Assembly (NCBI GenBank): GCA_014925825.1
Contig: JACGCK010000230.1
Span: 1 to 64,000 of the forward strand
Source: Pholiota molesta
Taxonomy: Eukaryota; Basidiomycota; Agaricomycetes; Agaricales; Strophariaceae
Length of the DNA stretch: 64,000 nt
Direction of reading: 5' to 3'
This document shows, piece by piece, positions 1 to 10,660 of this stretch; within the stretch, counting starts at the first letter, position 1, and each line of letters starts with the position of its first letter. The notes beneath the pieces are model-generated. The model did not search any database. It was not told where the DNA came from and was given only the letters and a program-made list of their open reading frames with translations. The position numbers were made by a program, and so were the translations under genes.

Positions 1-269
1 ACACGAACGAGGATTTGAACCTCGGGTCAACGAACTATATAGGGACACCAGCTTCTGGTGTATCTGTCTGGAGTCATTGCCGTAGTATCATATGGGGTCC
101 CAAGCTTGGAAGGGTCTGTGACGAACGCGGCAACATTTATGAAGCTGCGCGAATAGCATAGGCAATGACGTGCTAAAACCAAGTTAGTCAAAAGTTAGTC
201 GTTGAAGTATTTGTATAAAGAAAACCGGAAAACCTTGAATTTTCCAACGTACTAGGGCATTCGTCAATG

Positions 270-1062
270 GCGAGAGAAAGACACATTGCCATGCATCATC
301 AACGACACTCACCATCATAGGCGCGTAATAGCGCGATGCCCAGGAAACACCTCATCCAACACGTCTCTAGGAAAGCCCGCGATATGCGATAGTACCGGAC
401 CACACGGGCTCCATGGACGGTGACTCTGGCAGACCTTGATGCAGAGCAGACTCTTTCGCACTGTCGACTTGATGCCATCCATTCCACCAACAGATCGCAA
501 GTCGCCGTCGTTCCGTTCTCGAACTGAATTCGGATTTCATCCCCAACCTCCTCATACGACGAGAAGCGATGTCCTAGTGGAGACGACCGCTGAGTCTGCT
601 AACGAGCGTTGTTGAAGATCGGCTCTGTGAAATGTCGTAGACCCGCCTGAAACACCGTCGCATGAACCATGGCGGTCGAATGCGTTAACAATAAACCGAC
701 CTTCCATCATATGTCGTGGATAAAATAGCCCTCCGGCTGATCACCTTTGCGGACTTGAAAGACGAGACCTAAAATAAACACGGTTAGTGTTTTTATCCCG
801 TGCATCCCCACCACTGAGATAGGCGCTTACGCGTCGAATTATCCGGCGGTCTTGGGAGGAACTGCTCGAGCTTCTCCCCGAGATCGATGGCTTTCATAAT
901 CCTCCACACGCGTGGCCATAGGGTGATCCCAGCGCCGATCTCAGAGATGACTGAAGCACTCTCGTACAGATCGACTTCGACATTGCTTTCAGAACCGCGT
1001 TGCAGGGCGCCCAGAGCAGCGGATAAGGTCAGACCGCCGATGCCTGCTCCTCTGAGATGATA
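270..1062 (-). pseudogene. FAD-dependent monooxygenase (salicylate hydroxylase-like), decayed
   Basis: On the minus strand a Rossmann dinucleotide motif GAGIGGL (about 1040-1062) is followed by a stretch typical of FAD aromatic hydroxylases (VDLYES, GAGITLWPR). A 61-nt intron (about 770-830, GTAAGC...TTTAG) leads to RKGDQPEGYF, after which the frame closes at a TGA near 693. Further recognisable blocks lie in different frames: TTFHRADLQQ, EIRIQFENGT, DGIKSTVRK, SGTIAYRGL and FPGHRAIT, in the order expected for salicylate hydroxylases. At least four frame changes are needed to join them, and no N-terminal Met precedes GAGIGGL in frame. Active enzymes of this family hydroxylate aromatic or pyridine substrates using NAD(P)H and O2. 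I infer a pseudogene; assembly indels could explain some breaks but not an internal stop plus several shifts. Confidence 0.72.
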
Positions 1063-2026
1063 GAAATGATCAGGCGGAAAGAATTATAAGGCGAAGAGGC
1101 CAGAGACGCACATAATTGCCACTCGAACTTTTGATGGGACATTGGGTCAATTAGAGTTACTGGGTTTACCGTGATTGAAACTCTGGGACCTTTTATGCTT
1201 TTCGAGCCGAAAACGTTACAGATAAATCGATAGCGCATGTGCACGAACCGTTGAATAATAACTGCCGTCATCCTCCCACAGAATATAGTGAAGCCTTCGC
1301 AACGTCATCGGGGCGATTATGCCGTATCGTGGGTCAGAATGAGTATTATCGCCAATTGTTCATATCAGCAGACCTGGTGTGACCACATACTTATATTTGC
1401 TCTTGTTCTTCACTTCGCGTGCGTCAAGTATTCAATCATTTGTATTATCTAGACAAGTAGCTTGGAGTCTAGTCCTATTTGCTTTCCACGGCGGCGAGTA
1501 TTGTGGCGTATTTAAGGATGCCACCACATAGACCCATTTTCGTACAGAATGAATGCAATGTGGCTACTGTGATAAAGAAATCTCCGGCGCGTGGGCGCCA
1601 ATCTGTTTCTGAAATTTTGGGAAAGAGTTACGAGGCTGTGGCCAATATATCACTCCCCACAGACTCAGTGGCATGATTGACATATCGTCTACGGTGATTG
1701 AACTGAAGCATTAAAATATTGATAGCAACGCCATGCCTGACGGTCTCTATTTAAGTGGATTGCGGCGCGAATAGTGGGATCGACTATAAAAAGTAATTAT
1801 GTACCTACGAGAACTCAGAAGAAGTTCAGTGAGCGCTAAAATCTGAAAAATCGAGACGTCGATTCAAACAAAGATTCGACGATTTAAAATACATCTAAAA
1901 AAGGTATACTTTCCAAACCTACAGCGAGTATAAATACACATACAACGGCCTAAAATACTACTGTACATCCAGCATAGCAACAAAATAAAAAGCATCTATA
2001 TCATAAATACACACACTCGAAGTTCC
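1063..2026. other. intergenic, no gene seen
   Basis: AT-richer DNA with only short uninformative open frames. The first exon of the decayed monooxygenase may have lain at 1063-1270, but no family signature is visible there. Confidence 0.5.
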
Positions 2027-4570
2027 CTAGCACTTGTTCACCCCAACGCCCACGCCCATCACCTCCAGTTCCCTAATTCGGCCCTCTGGAATTCTCGCCC
2101 TCGCCATGCGCGCGAAGTGTGCCTGTGGCCGATCGTCCTCCGTATCCTTGTCTTCGAAAACAATCTGCTGGATCGGCACCCCATACGCCACACGAGCTTT
2201 CACGAAGCGAAGGAGTGCCGTCCACGTAGGACCCGCAGCGCTCTCCACACCGAGGTGCATGATCCTCAAAGAAGGCAACAAGACATCGTCGGCATTTGAG
2301 CTCGTAGCGGTCTCCTCGGCGCCTGCTGTCGTAGGCGAAGTAGAGGTAGAGACAGACTCGGAGTCCGATCCTGACTCAGACGAGGACGGAAACACCGACT
2401 CGCTATCCATCGAGCGCGAGCGCGAATGTTGTTCCCCATGGAGCATCCTCAACACCCCCTTCGCCGCCTTCGCCCCAGCGTCAGCACTTCCACCGCCCGT
2501 GCGTGGCGCAGCACCTCATTCAGCGCCACAGAATGAATGTTGGGTGAAGCGACGAGGGGCAACTCGAGCTCGAGGGACGACACCTGCGGTAGGACCGCAC
2601 GCGCCATTGCAGCGAGTACCGGCGAAAGGACGGTAGCTGAGGTGGATGCTCTCGTGGGACGCGCATCGATGCCATCAACGCTGGTTCGATTAGGAGGCAA
2701 GGTGGAAGGGCTAGCAGCGTCGCCGCCGCCGCCCATGGAATGCAAGTTCACGTAGATCGAGAAGCCCGCTTCAGGATCAGGATCCCATCCATCTGAATCC
2801 GCACCATCGACACGAGCAGCAGACACCTCGCCAAGGACAACAGGCGGCGGCGACGCCGACAGATGCACATACACATCGCGCTCCGCAGCCCTGATGCTCA
2901 AGCTCAACCCCGCCGTCTCCTCTGCCGACGCTGATGCGCGTCCATCAGACGGACCGCCCTGAGAATCACCGCCAACAGCGCGCGCAAACAAGCTCACCAC
3001 CCTCTCCACATCATCCACGTCACCGGTATCCGCGTCAGCGCAGAGCAGCGTCCACTTCATCTGCCGCCGCCGCCGCCCCGTGGTGTCCGTGATGGGAGCG
3101 GCAAAGCCGCCGCGAAGACGGCCACGTCCTCCAGCGCCGCATCAAGCGTCAACAGCCTCAACTTCGGAAGGGCGCTCTTCTCAACCACCTCATCCTCCAT
3201 CCCTTTCATCTCTCCCTCTCCCTCCCCCATGCCGCCTCGTCTCGCTCCCTGCGAGCCTCGACTCGCATTACCGGGCCCAGGAAGAACACCATCGCTTCCA
3301 CTCCCAGACCCCGCTTTGAGCGTATCCCGCAGCGTCAGATCCACCCGGCGCACCACCGCGCCCTCCAGCACGAGCACCTCCAGCGCCGGCATGAACGTGA
3401 GATAGCGCAGCCATTCGCGCGCGGTCGGCGCCGTGCGCAGCGGCAGGTCCGCGATGTGCAGCGCCTGCAGCAGCTGCAGCGTGCGCAGCGCGCGTGGCGA
3501 CGGGGGCGGAAGGAGAGGCGCGCCGGGCGACGCCGGGCGCGGACTGGGGGCGATATCCGGGGGTATGCGTGAAAGTGATGAGGAAGACGAGAGGAGTTCG
3601 TGGAACGCGAGATTGCATTCGGCGATAGCGAGCCGCCTGAGCCGGGGCGCATTCGCGATGACGCCGAGCGGGACGTAAGTCGCTTTCCCGTCTTCGTCGG
3701 TCTCTTCGTCTCCGTCTTCCTCCTCCTGTGTGATGGAACCACGTCGAGGACGCGACTTGACAATCCGCAAGCTCTCCAACTCCGGCAGCACCCCGCCCGG
3801 TGTAGCCAACCTCTCAAGCAGCACAGAAGCAAAATACGGCGCAGGCACCGCAAACCCCAAACTCCTCGCCCTCCAAGGACCTCCCTCGTCAACACCGTCT
3901 CCAGCCTCGCCCTCCTCGCCCGATCCTCCCTCCGCCTCTTCACCACAACATCATCCCGGCCTTCCCAGGCCCATTCCCCCAGATCAACCCTGGCCCTACT
4001 CCCCGCGCTCAGGCTTCGCATGCGCGTAGCGGACCCAGCGCCAGCGGCCGCTTTCGACCACTGCCACACGAGCTGCAAGCCCACGCCCGCGGAGCGCCTC
4101 AGCAGCTCCGCGTTCCATCCAGACGAGCCGCGCTCAAAGTCAAGGAGGAGCGCCCAGAGCCGCGCTGACCGCAATGCGGTATGTCGAAGGGCGCTGGTGA
4201 GGTGGGCGTACGTCAATACGGTCCGGGTCAATGAGAACTGAGATGTGGAGGAGGATGAGGACGGAGGTGGGATGTCATGACTGGCAGCAAGGAACGCCCC
4301 GGTGAGGAAGAGGTGCTCGAGGACATCTGAGTTAAGGCGCGAGATGGGCTGAAGCGCGTTGTGCGTCCGCCGCGCTGCGAATTGCGTCATATTCACACCT
4401 GCTTTCACATTAACGTCGCTTGGAATAGGGTCTGGACGATCATCATGGACGGAGTAAGTCGAAGGAGAGGAGAATGCAGGTAGGCGTAACGCAGGTTTGC
4501 CGATCGGCGCTCGATTTGATCCGGTGAGATGCGGCGTAGATTCAGCGGCTAAGAGGAGCGATGAGGGCAT
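2027..4570 (-). CDS. F-box-like / leucine-rich protein, apparent frameshifts
   Basis: The N-terminal frame (start 4570, or the later ATG at 4390) has an F-box-like segment, LNSDVLEHLFL, then a helix-turn region ending in SARLWALL, as in Agaricomycete F-box-like substrate adaptors of SCF ubiquitin ligases. LRR-like blocks follow, such as PELESLRIV, PRLRRLAIAECNL, ALHIADLPLR and ALEVLVLEGAVV. The protein needs three 1-nt frame changes to read through: near 3878-3900 (TVLTRE to GPWRARSLGF), near 3085-3115 (DVAVFAAA to PITDTTG) and near 2471-2477 (EVLTLG to AKAAKG). All lie in G/C-rich runs with no usable splice sites. Codon use is strongly GC-biased throughout and the C-terminal frame is acidic and Ser-rich. 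The regular frame preservation between breaks suggests an intact gene with assembly indels, or a very recent pseudogene. Substrate unknown. Confidence 0.65.
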
Positions 4571-5763
4571 CTGGAGACTTCTTTGGGTATGAGGCACAGT
4601 GGTGGATGTAGAGAGGTCGATTAGATCAATGAAAGGTGGTAGCTCGTCGAAGGAGACTAGATAAGATTCGATAGCGTGCACGACGGTGGCAGTAGGTAGA
4701 CGTATGCAAGACAAGTAAGACGATATTGAATGAGCGGGAGGAGTAAGAAAGAGGTAATGATCAGCGGCCTCCGCTTCCTTATAACCTGCGCAGAAAGGAG
4801 AGCTAGGAGTCCTGAAACGGGGGTGATCTGCGATCGAAATGGCGGATTCTGGGCTAGGTAGGTAGATATAGTCATGTCCCGTATCTGCCCAAGCCTAGAT
4901 GTAGAACTTACCTCACGCAATTCGGTGTCCGTCCATCTGCTTTCTTGGCAAGAAAGATTGTGTGATAACCCGCATGCATGATCATGATCCAGGCATCGCG
5001 TGTACTTCCAGGAATTGGAGCGCATGGGAGGAGGAGCGCCGGGCACTTTATTCTCACATATGCATGTATCATCCAACGTCTGGACGGTAGTGCCCAGAGC
5101 AAAGTCTAAATAGAGCGCACGACGACTTGTCTGCGAGGAAGAAGCGTCGGGCACCCTCTTTCAGCGTATGCTGACTCCACCCCGTAAAGATTGACGTTGA
5201 CGATGAAAGCGCTTATATGCAGTGGGTGGAGGTTATGCTTGCGCCAAATGGCAGACACAGGGTAAAGTGCCAGTCGGAAATCACATGCACGAAGATCGAT
5301 GGGACTCTCCCACCACAGGGAAGAAGTTACAGCGATGCTATGATGCATCCTCGCCGAGTCGCATCTAAGAATATGCTCTGACGCGCGATTATCTGCCAAG
5401 ACGGTGGGTTCCTTTCAGAATAATGAGCGTTAGGCTCGAGCGACCCTCGACGATGACAATGACAGACATCGTGAAGGCGAAATGCGGACATACCATCTGA
5501 AATGCCCGAGTCCCCGACTCCTCGAAGTTATCCACTGCATTCGTGTAGATGGCTACACCGGCCGTGAGCTTGAGATGCGATGTACATGCGAAAGCAAGGA
5601 AAGGCAGCGGCAGAAGTTGTCGATGCCATATGGGTGGAAGAAGGCGAAGGTAAGCCCTAACCTCGACAAAAACGGCAGACGGTCTTGCGTAACACCGACA
5701 AATAACCCCTATGACGTTCGGATCGTGGCCGACTCCCCGACAACTTGAACTCCTCGACCTCAA
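4571..5763 (-). other. possible spliced minus-strand gene, not resolved
   Basis: Several minus-strand open frames adjoin plausible splice sites, for example a GTAAGT donor just after TDTELRE near 4913 and an acceptor-like TAG near 4858 before QNPPFRSQITP. I could not join them into a protein of a family I recognise. It may be an upstream neighbour of the F-box gene or non-coding. Confidence 0.25.
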
Positions 5764-6141
5764 AGTCGATGTCTACTTACACTTTGAGTTACTCTGGACC
5801 TGTTATGAAGCTATAAAAATAGCGGGGCTTGCAGCTGTGCAGACTTCACCGGCTTCGTACATATGTGAAGTTCGATAATTGATTATCAGAAATGAACGTC
5901 TCTCTGACATCGAGTTTATTGAGGGTTCAAAACGTTCAAGGTTCATTCATCGCCGTGTCCGATGCCCAGGCCCCACAGTAATCAATTACAAGATGAAACT
6001 TTTCAACATACTGAGATTATTGAAGGGCAATGTACCATCCAGCCTTCCCAGGAACACCACAAAAGGATAAAAAATATGTTATAACTATAGTTCAGAGCTA
6101 GCAAATGAACCTTAGACAAAACATTTCCTAGTCTTCATAAC
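5764..6141. other. intergenic, no gene seen
   Basis: About 380 bp between the unresolved minus-strand frames and the tRNA gene. Nothing supportable seen on either strand. Confidence 0.5.
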
Positions 6142-6213
6142 TTCCTCCTAGCCGACTTGAACGACTGACCTCGTCATTACTAGTGACGCGCTCTACCACT
6201 GAGCTAAGGAGGA
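6142..6213 (-). tRNA. tRNA-Thr (anticodon AGU)
   Basis: Reading the minus strand from 6213, a complete 72-nt cloverleaf folds. The acceptor stem is TCCTCCT with AGGAGGA and discriminator A at 6142. The D arm is GCTCAGTGGTAGAGC. The anticodon stem is CGTCA/TGACG with loop CTAGTAA, giving anticodon AGT, which reads ACU/ACC threonine codons after A34-to-inosine editing. The T arm is AGTCG-TTCAAGT-CGGCT with one G-T pair. There is no intron. A and B boxes for RNA polymerase III are the internal D- and T-arm sequences. Confidence 0.94.
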
Positions 6214-6788
6214 GATGCTAATACAACGCTACACTCCGCCCCGCCGCAGAGCTTCACCATCAGCGGTCCAGATCTAGGTATTTAAGAGTATCAAACAAGA
6301 ATCGTGAACTACGTGCTCCCTTTGATATTCACATCGTACCAAGGCATACAAAAGACCTGTCATGATTCCTCCTCGTAGCAAGGGTACAGCACTGAGCACA
6401 CAGGACCGCACAATGACAATGGGCATCGAGCCCCGTCGCCAATGCAATCAAGGTAAACCTTCAACTAAAGAAATTAGTAGACCGCAGTCTTATCACATAT
6501 ACATCGCTATTTGGAAAGCCAGTTACCGCCGTGTAATCTGATTCGTTTCGATTTTCCCTCGTTCTCTCGAGAATCATGGAAGATGATCGAATGGCATTAT
6601 CGTGTTGAGCGAAGATTAATGAATGAGGAGTAACAAAGGAACACTAGCGAGAGCTCTAAAGCTGCATATCGAATATAAGCATACTATAAGAAACATAAGT
6701 AACCATCGGTGAAGGAAGGTGATAAATATCTTTGGCGAAACGTTGCGTCGTACTTGTCGGTACACGGGCGGATGACATCACTAAATAC
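6214..6788. other. intergenic, one weak small ORF
   Basis: A plus-strand ATG at 6362 opens 59 codons to a TGA at 6539-6541; a possible donor GTAAAC follows the 30th codon. A TATTTAAG sequence lies about 80 nt upstream. No family resemblance. It could be the first exon of an unknown gene or chance. Confidence 0.2.
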
Positions 6789-7615
6789 TCATTCGCTGTA
6801 ATCGTCGTCGTCATCTTCAGTTACAACAACCTTGGTCACCCGGCGAGTTGCCTTGCGCTTAGGCTTGGCTGGCGCGATTTCGACGTCAGAATCAACCGTC
6901 AGCTTCTCGTCGTCGTCGTTGTCTTCGTCCTCGCGCGCATTCGTTGCCTTCCGTTTGAGGGTCGCCTTAACGTAGGGCTTGATCACCACGGCTTCAGCAG
7001 CAAAATCGATCGCCAAGTCCTCGTCGTTTTCTTTTTCAGCCTTGCTCTTTGTGACAGGCTTCGCCTTGGGTTCAGCTTTAGACTTGGCGGGTGCTATGTA
7101 TATTGAAGATATGTCAGTGAGTTACGGCGGTACAGTAAACGCGGAAGAAACTTCGCGCACCTTTCTTCGCCCTGGTCGGCTTTGGTTTGACTTCCGGCAT
7201 GGGTATACCGCGCCTCGCACAGTACTCTTCCAGCTTCTCAGTCAACCTACAGTGCACCAGAACCAGGCGTCCGCGTTAATATTTGAGCGAGGAAGACTGC
7301 ACAAGCCATCCGGAGCGCATATACGCGGGTACATACCTCCTTATGGTCGTGGGCCCCACACCAGTGACCTTGCCCTTCATATCCAGAGGGTGGTCGTATT
7401 TCGTCGTGGTCCATTGCAAGCTCCGGATCGCATTCTCATAGCCCGTCGCGCGCGGCGGTCCACCGCGTTTCCTGTAATCCTTCTCGTCGTGCATCTCTAT
7501 CAGTACGCGATACCATCAGCAGGCGGCACGCGTAGGTGGAATATGGATACGCAGGAGACTTACCTTTCACCCATCTCAAGAACATGGGGTTTGCGCATTT
7601 GGGAGCTTTCGGCAT
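6789..7615 (-). CDS. Mus81 N-terminal-domain-like small protein
   Basis: Four exons join cleanly: 7564-7615, 7337-7496, 7161-7246 and 6789-7093, all with GT-AG introns, giving 200 aa. Residues about 4-75 resemble the N-terminal helix-hairpin-helix domain of the structure-selective endonuclease subunit Mus81: KCANPMFLRWV at the start, a central YENAIRSL helix, then KVTGVGPTTIRRL and EKLEEYC. In Mus81 this domain contacts Slx4 and DNA. The remainder is a Lys/Ala-rich linker (APAKSKAEPKAK) and a low-complexity acidic tail ending EDDDDDYSE. No ERCC4 nuclease domain or second HhH follows; the stop is followed by non-coding DNA. It may be a stand-alone regulator or chromatin/DNA-binding protein derived from Mus81, or a truncated duplicate under constraint, since all splice sites and the frame are intact. 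Nuclear location is inferred from the basic linker. Confidence 0.82.
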
Positions 7616-8455
7616 CGCAACGAAGAAGAGTCAGAGCAAGAGTAGGAGCTTGGCAAATTGTGACAGGTTGGGTTTTTATATCGCCGTCCCTGGACCCTAA
7701 ACGCGTTAGGTCACGCGTTTAAAGTGTAACACTTCGGCGCCTTTTTTGACTTGACCTAGCTCTAAATGTTCTGAACACCGACAATATTCTGCAGATACAT
7801 AGCATGAAGCATCCTTATAAATTCAGAGCCGACTGTATCATTTTTATCTCCCTCAACAATGAACCCCTTGAGTCACCGCGCATACGTGCAATCTTGCGTC
7901 TGTGCCCCCCAATTTGTCACAGACTTCGTTCGATTGTATTGTAATAGATCCATGATAAATTCTTGCAATGATTTCTCAGTAAACATGTACTTGGGAACTC
8001 TGTCGATTCGTTTATTTGAAGCTTTTTGAGGGATATGATCGAATAGCTTACAGTACGTCCTTTGAACTCCTTTCTAGTAACTAGTTACTTTTAAATCGGT
8101 CTTCATGGTTTCAACATCAGTAGCTGGAATTGCTTGTATATGTACTCCTAGGCGTTGTCATTGTACCAGAAACTGTCTTCTCAATCCGTGAGCACTATTA
8201 CTCGCAGGCATCACATCAATTAAGCGCCCGCGCGAATTGCCGAGATATCGCACCACCACGTTCACAGCACTCAAGGACACGTTCGGCCTCGTTGTAACTC
8301 GGTTCGAACTCTAATCGCTGAATAATCTAATACCCACGGGCCACGCCGTGGGACAACATCAGTACCTTCAGACGACGAGAACAACGGTCGTTGGAAATGA
8401 ACTCGCAGCATCCTCCAACCTCGCCACCGTCACAGCCAGCCAGTTGACCTACCCG
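7616..8455. other. intergenic, no gene seen
   Basis: Divergent spacer between the Mus81-like gene and the ADP-ribosyltransferase gene. The frame 8315-8455 is open into the transferase exon but has no ATG, so an upstream coding exon of that gene here cannot be excluded. Confidence 0.4.
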
Positions 8456-9835
8456 ATGGAATTTCTTCGTGTGTTACAACGCATGTTCGCGGATATAAAC
8501 TTGGATGATGTCCCTGATCGCGGAATCGATATTTCTCACTACGTGGACAGCGAGCCTGTCTCCCTTCTCATTGATATAACGTTGTGTGTAGTACGTGCTA
8601 GTATTCGCTCTTTCCGTGGCCTACCTTTGCTAATGGCTAGTTTGAGGTAGGTCTGCACAAGTAACACACGTCGCCCCAAGTTCGTTACGTGTAGTCTCAA
8701 TTGCACGGAAAAACTTTGCAGAGACGGAGCTCCAAACATTCGGATGTGTAACGTATTACTATGTCTTCCTTTACGACGTGTTTGAATACCAACAGCCCTC
8801 GCAGTACTGTCACTGTAGACCAAAAAGGAAAGAATCTGGACAATGTAGCATCGAATGCGAGGAGAGCGCAAAAGTTGCATGCTTGGTATGCAGAAGTGCG
8901 CCAAAATTCAAGCGCTGGTATGTATGTGGTAAAGATTGCAAGATGGTCGTAGCCAGATGGTCCCCGTATCTTATTCTGGAGGCACCTCCTGACCACGTCA
9001 CGTACAACGTGGGTTCGTAACATTTCATACCGAGCAAAAAGGAGATGCGCTCACGCAGCTTGCTAGTCGAGGAGAAATTTAAGGAGGCCTGGAAGTATTC
9101 GGGGACGGCGTCTCGGCCGCCAGTCAGGAAGGTACTCAAGATTATTGGGACGAAGACGTTTTTCGAGCCTTACAATATATACAGGTAAGCATTGTTAGTT
9201 TTCAAAATAGTTTACCGTACCTGTTTGAATCGCCTCGGCATAGAACACGCGTTGGAAACGAGAAGTTCACATATCATGGAACAACGAAGACCTGTGATCT
9301 AGGATCTCCGCAGAACGCACAGATCTGTTCAAGCAACTCATGTCCATTGTGCTCAATACTTAGAACGTCATTTAAGAGCAATTTTGCACGATCTTACACC
9401 GCGTAAGTCTTTCCATCTTTCCATCGTCGAAGTGTCTATTGCATAATGAATGCTTGTTCCTCCAGCTTTGGCCCCGGAATATACACATCCTCAGCGTCGA
9501 ACAAGTAGGTCATTTCTAATAACATACCAATTTACCTTCTTTACTAATTGGCTCCAAGGGCATACAATTACACGGATTCGGGAAGAGGCGCTATGATCGT
9601 ATCATCTGTGGCTCTGGGAAATGTCTACAACGTCAGTGCTTTTGCCGAAGTCAAGTCATGTCCAGTCGGTTTCGATTCTGTGAGATTTGAATACCTATCT
9701 TACCATGCGAATTTGACTGCTGGTGCTGATCAAAAGTTTTAGGTAGTATTCGAGCGAGGTATCAACGGGTCCTTGAACGAGACAGTTGTTTATAACGACG
9801 ATGCCATTCGACCCGTATATCTGATACTTTTCTAG
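8456..9835 (+). CDS. PARP-like ADP-ribosyltransferase with Cys-rich module
   Basis: The first in-frame ATG is at 8456 (MEFLRVLQRMFADIN). Well-phased exons are about 8651-9001, 9059-9184, 9244-9402, 9466-9504, 9559-9679 and 9743-9835; the end of exon 1 (8583 or 8646) is uncertain. The middle carries a paired Cys/His cluster (YCHCRPKRK, CSIEC, CLVC, YVCGKDC) that probably binds zinc. The C-terminal domain has the PARP-type catalytic triad: His in YHGTT, Tyr in FGPGIYTSS, and Glu in LNETVVY, followed by IRPVYLILF. A CSSNSCPLCSIL insert matches a Basidiomycota group of small PARP-like proteins. Such enzymes transfer ADP-ribose from NAD+ to proteins or nucleic acids; the target here is unknown. 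The triad is intact, so activity is plausible. Alternative: mono-ADP-ribosyltransferase rather than polymer-forming. Confidence 0.85.
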
Positions 9836-10660
9836 TCATAGATGCCTTGTAGTTGGTGCGACAAGAGATTTTGTTTCGAGGAATCTGGGTCAGTCAAGTC
9901 AAACCATAAGTATGTATAAGTATTGGACTTCGTTGTATTCCGCTGTAAACCTTACATTCAACAACTCGAGTGGCCGCCGGCTTGGCCGGCATCCACGGTG
10001 GGACCCGGTGCCATCAGCATGTGATGTGTGTAGACTGTCAGCTCCATTGGACCCTGAATCTGACGATGTTAGAAAATGCTCTCAAACCCTCTATCGACAC
10101 CATCTGGATGACCGACGCGTGAGTACCATGGCTGAAACTTAATAGCGGTATCATATAATTGACAATTTGACTGTGCCAGCAGGTGATAATCGCGACGCTC
10201 GATTACTTGGGCCATACATGGCTTATCGCAACCGATAAGTCTACATGTCAAGCTGCAAGGTTTCCTGGAAACCCACGGTTGAAAATTAGAACTTTGATAC
10301 GAGTTATGGCCTGTTCTTCATCTCCCTAGGCATGTATTCGAACGTCATCTGTGAAGGTCTATTAGAACTCATTCAATCCCAGACTTGCTCATATTCGAAG
10401 TAGACGTGCATATCATCAGCTCCCAAGGACGATTGGAGTTGGGAAAAATCTTCTTATCGCCATCACGGAGATAGTTCCTGGAGCAACGTCTTCATTATCC
10501 AAGGATGATTGCCGTATTGGTCCTTAAAGTATTTGAATGGGAAAGTCCGCCACTACTTAAACGCAGAGTTGAGGTCCTATTCGGGCGCTCGTCCCACCAC
10601 CTATCTCCCTGCTATTACCTCATTTCCTAGCGGACCTTCCACCGTTCTGGCAGGCCTATC
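9836..10660. other. intergenic, no gene seen
   Basis: Spacer between two plus-strand genes. Short frames at 9912-10142 (plus) and 10069-10251 (minus) have no family signature. Confidence 0.45.

Noticed and set aside
1..100. tRNA-like T-arm (CGAGG-TTCAAAT-CCTCG, minus strand) and a CACCAG-AAG-CTGGTG hairpin at the left edge
   Set aside because: The B-box and T-arm are good, but no matching acceptor 5' strand (ACACGAA), D arm or anticodon stem can be folded within the sequence. Probably a tRNA fragment or chance.
2034..2636. 200-codon plus-strand frame opposite the F-box gene
   Set aside because: It is the antisense shadow of the GC-biased F-box coding strand, with no domain signature of its own.
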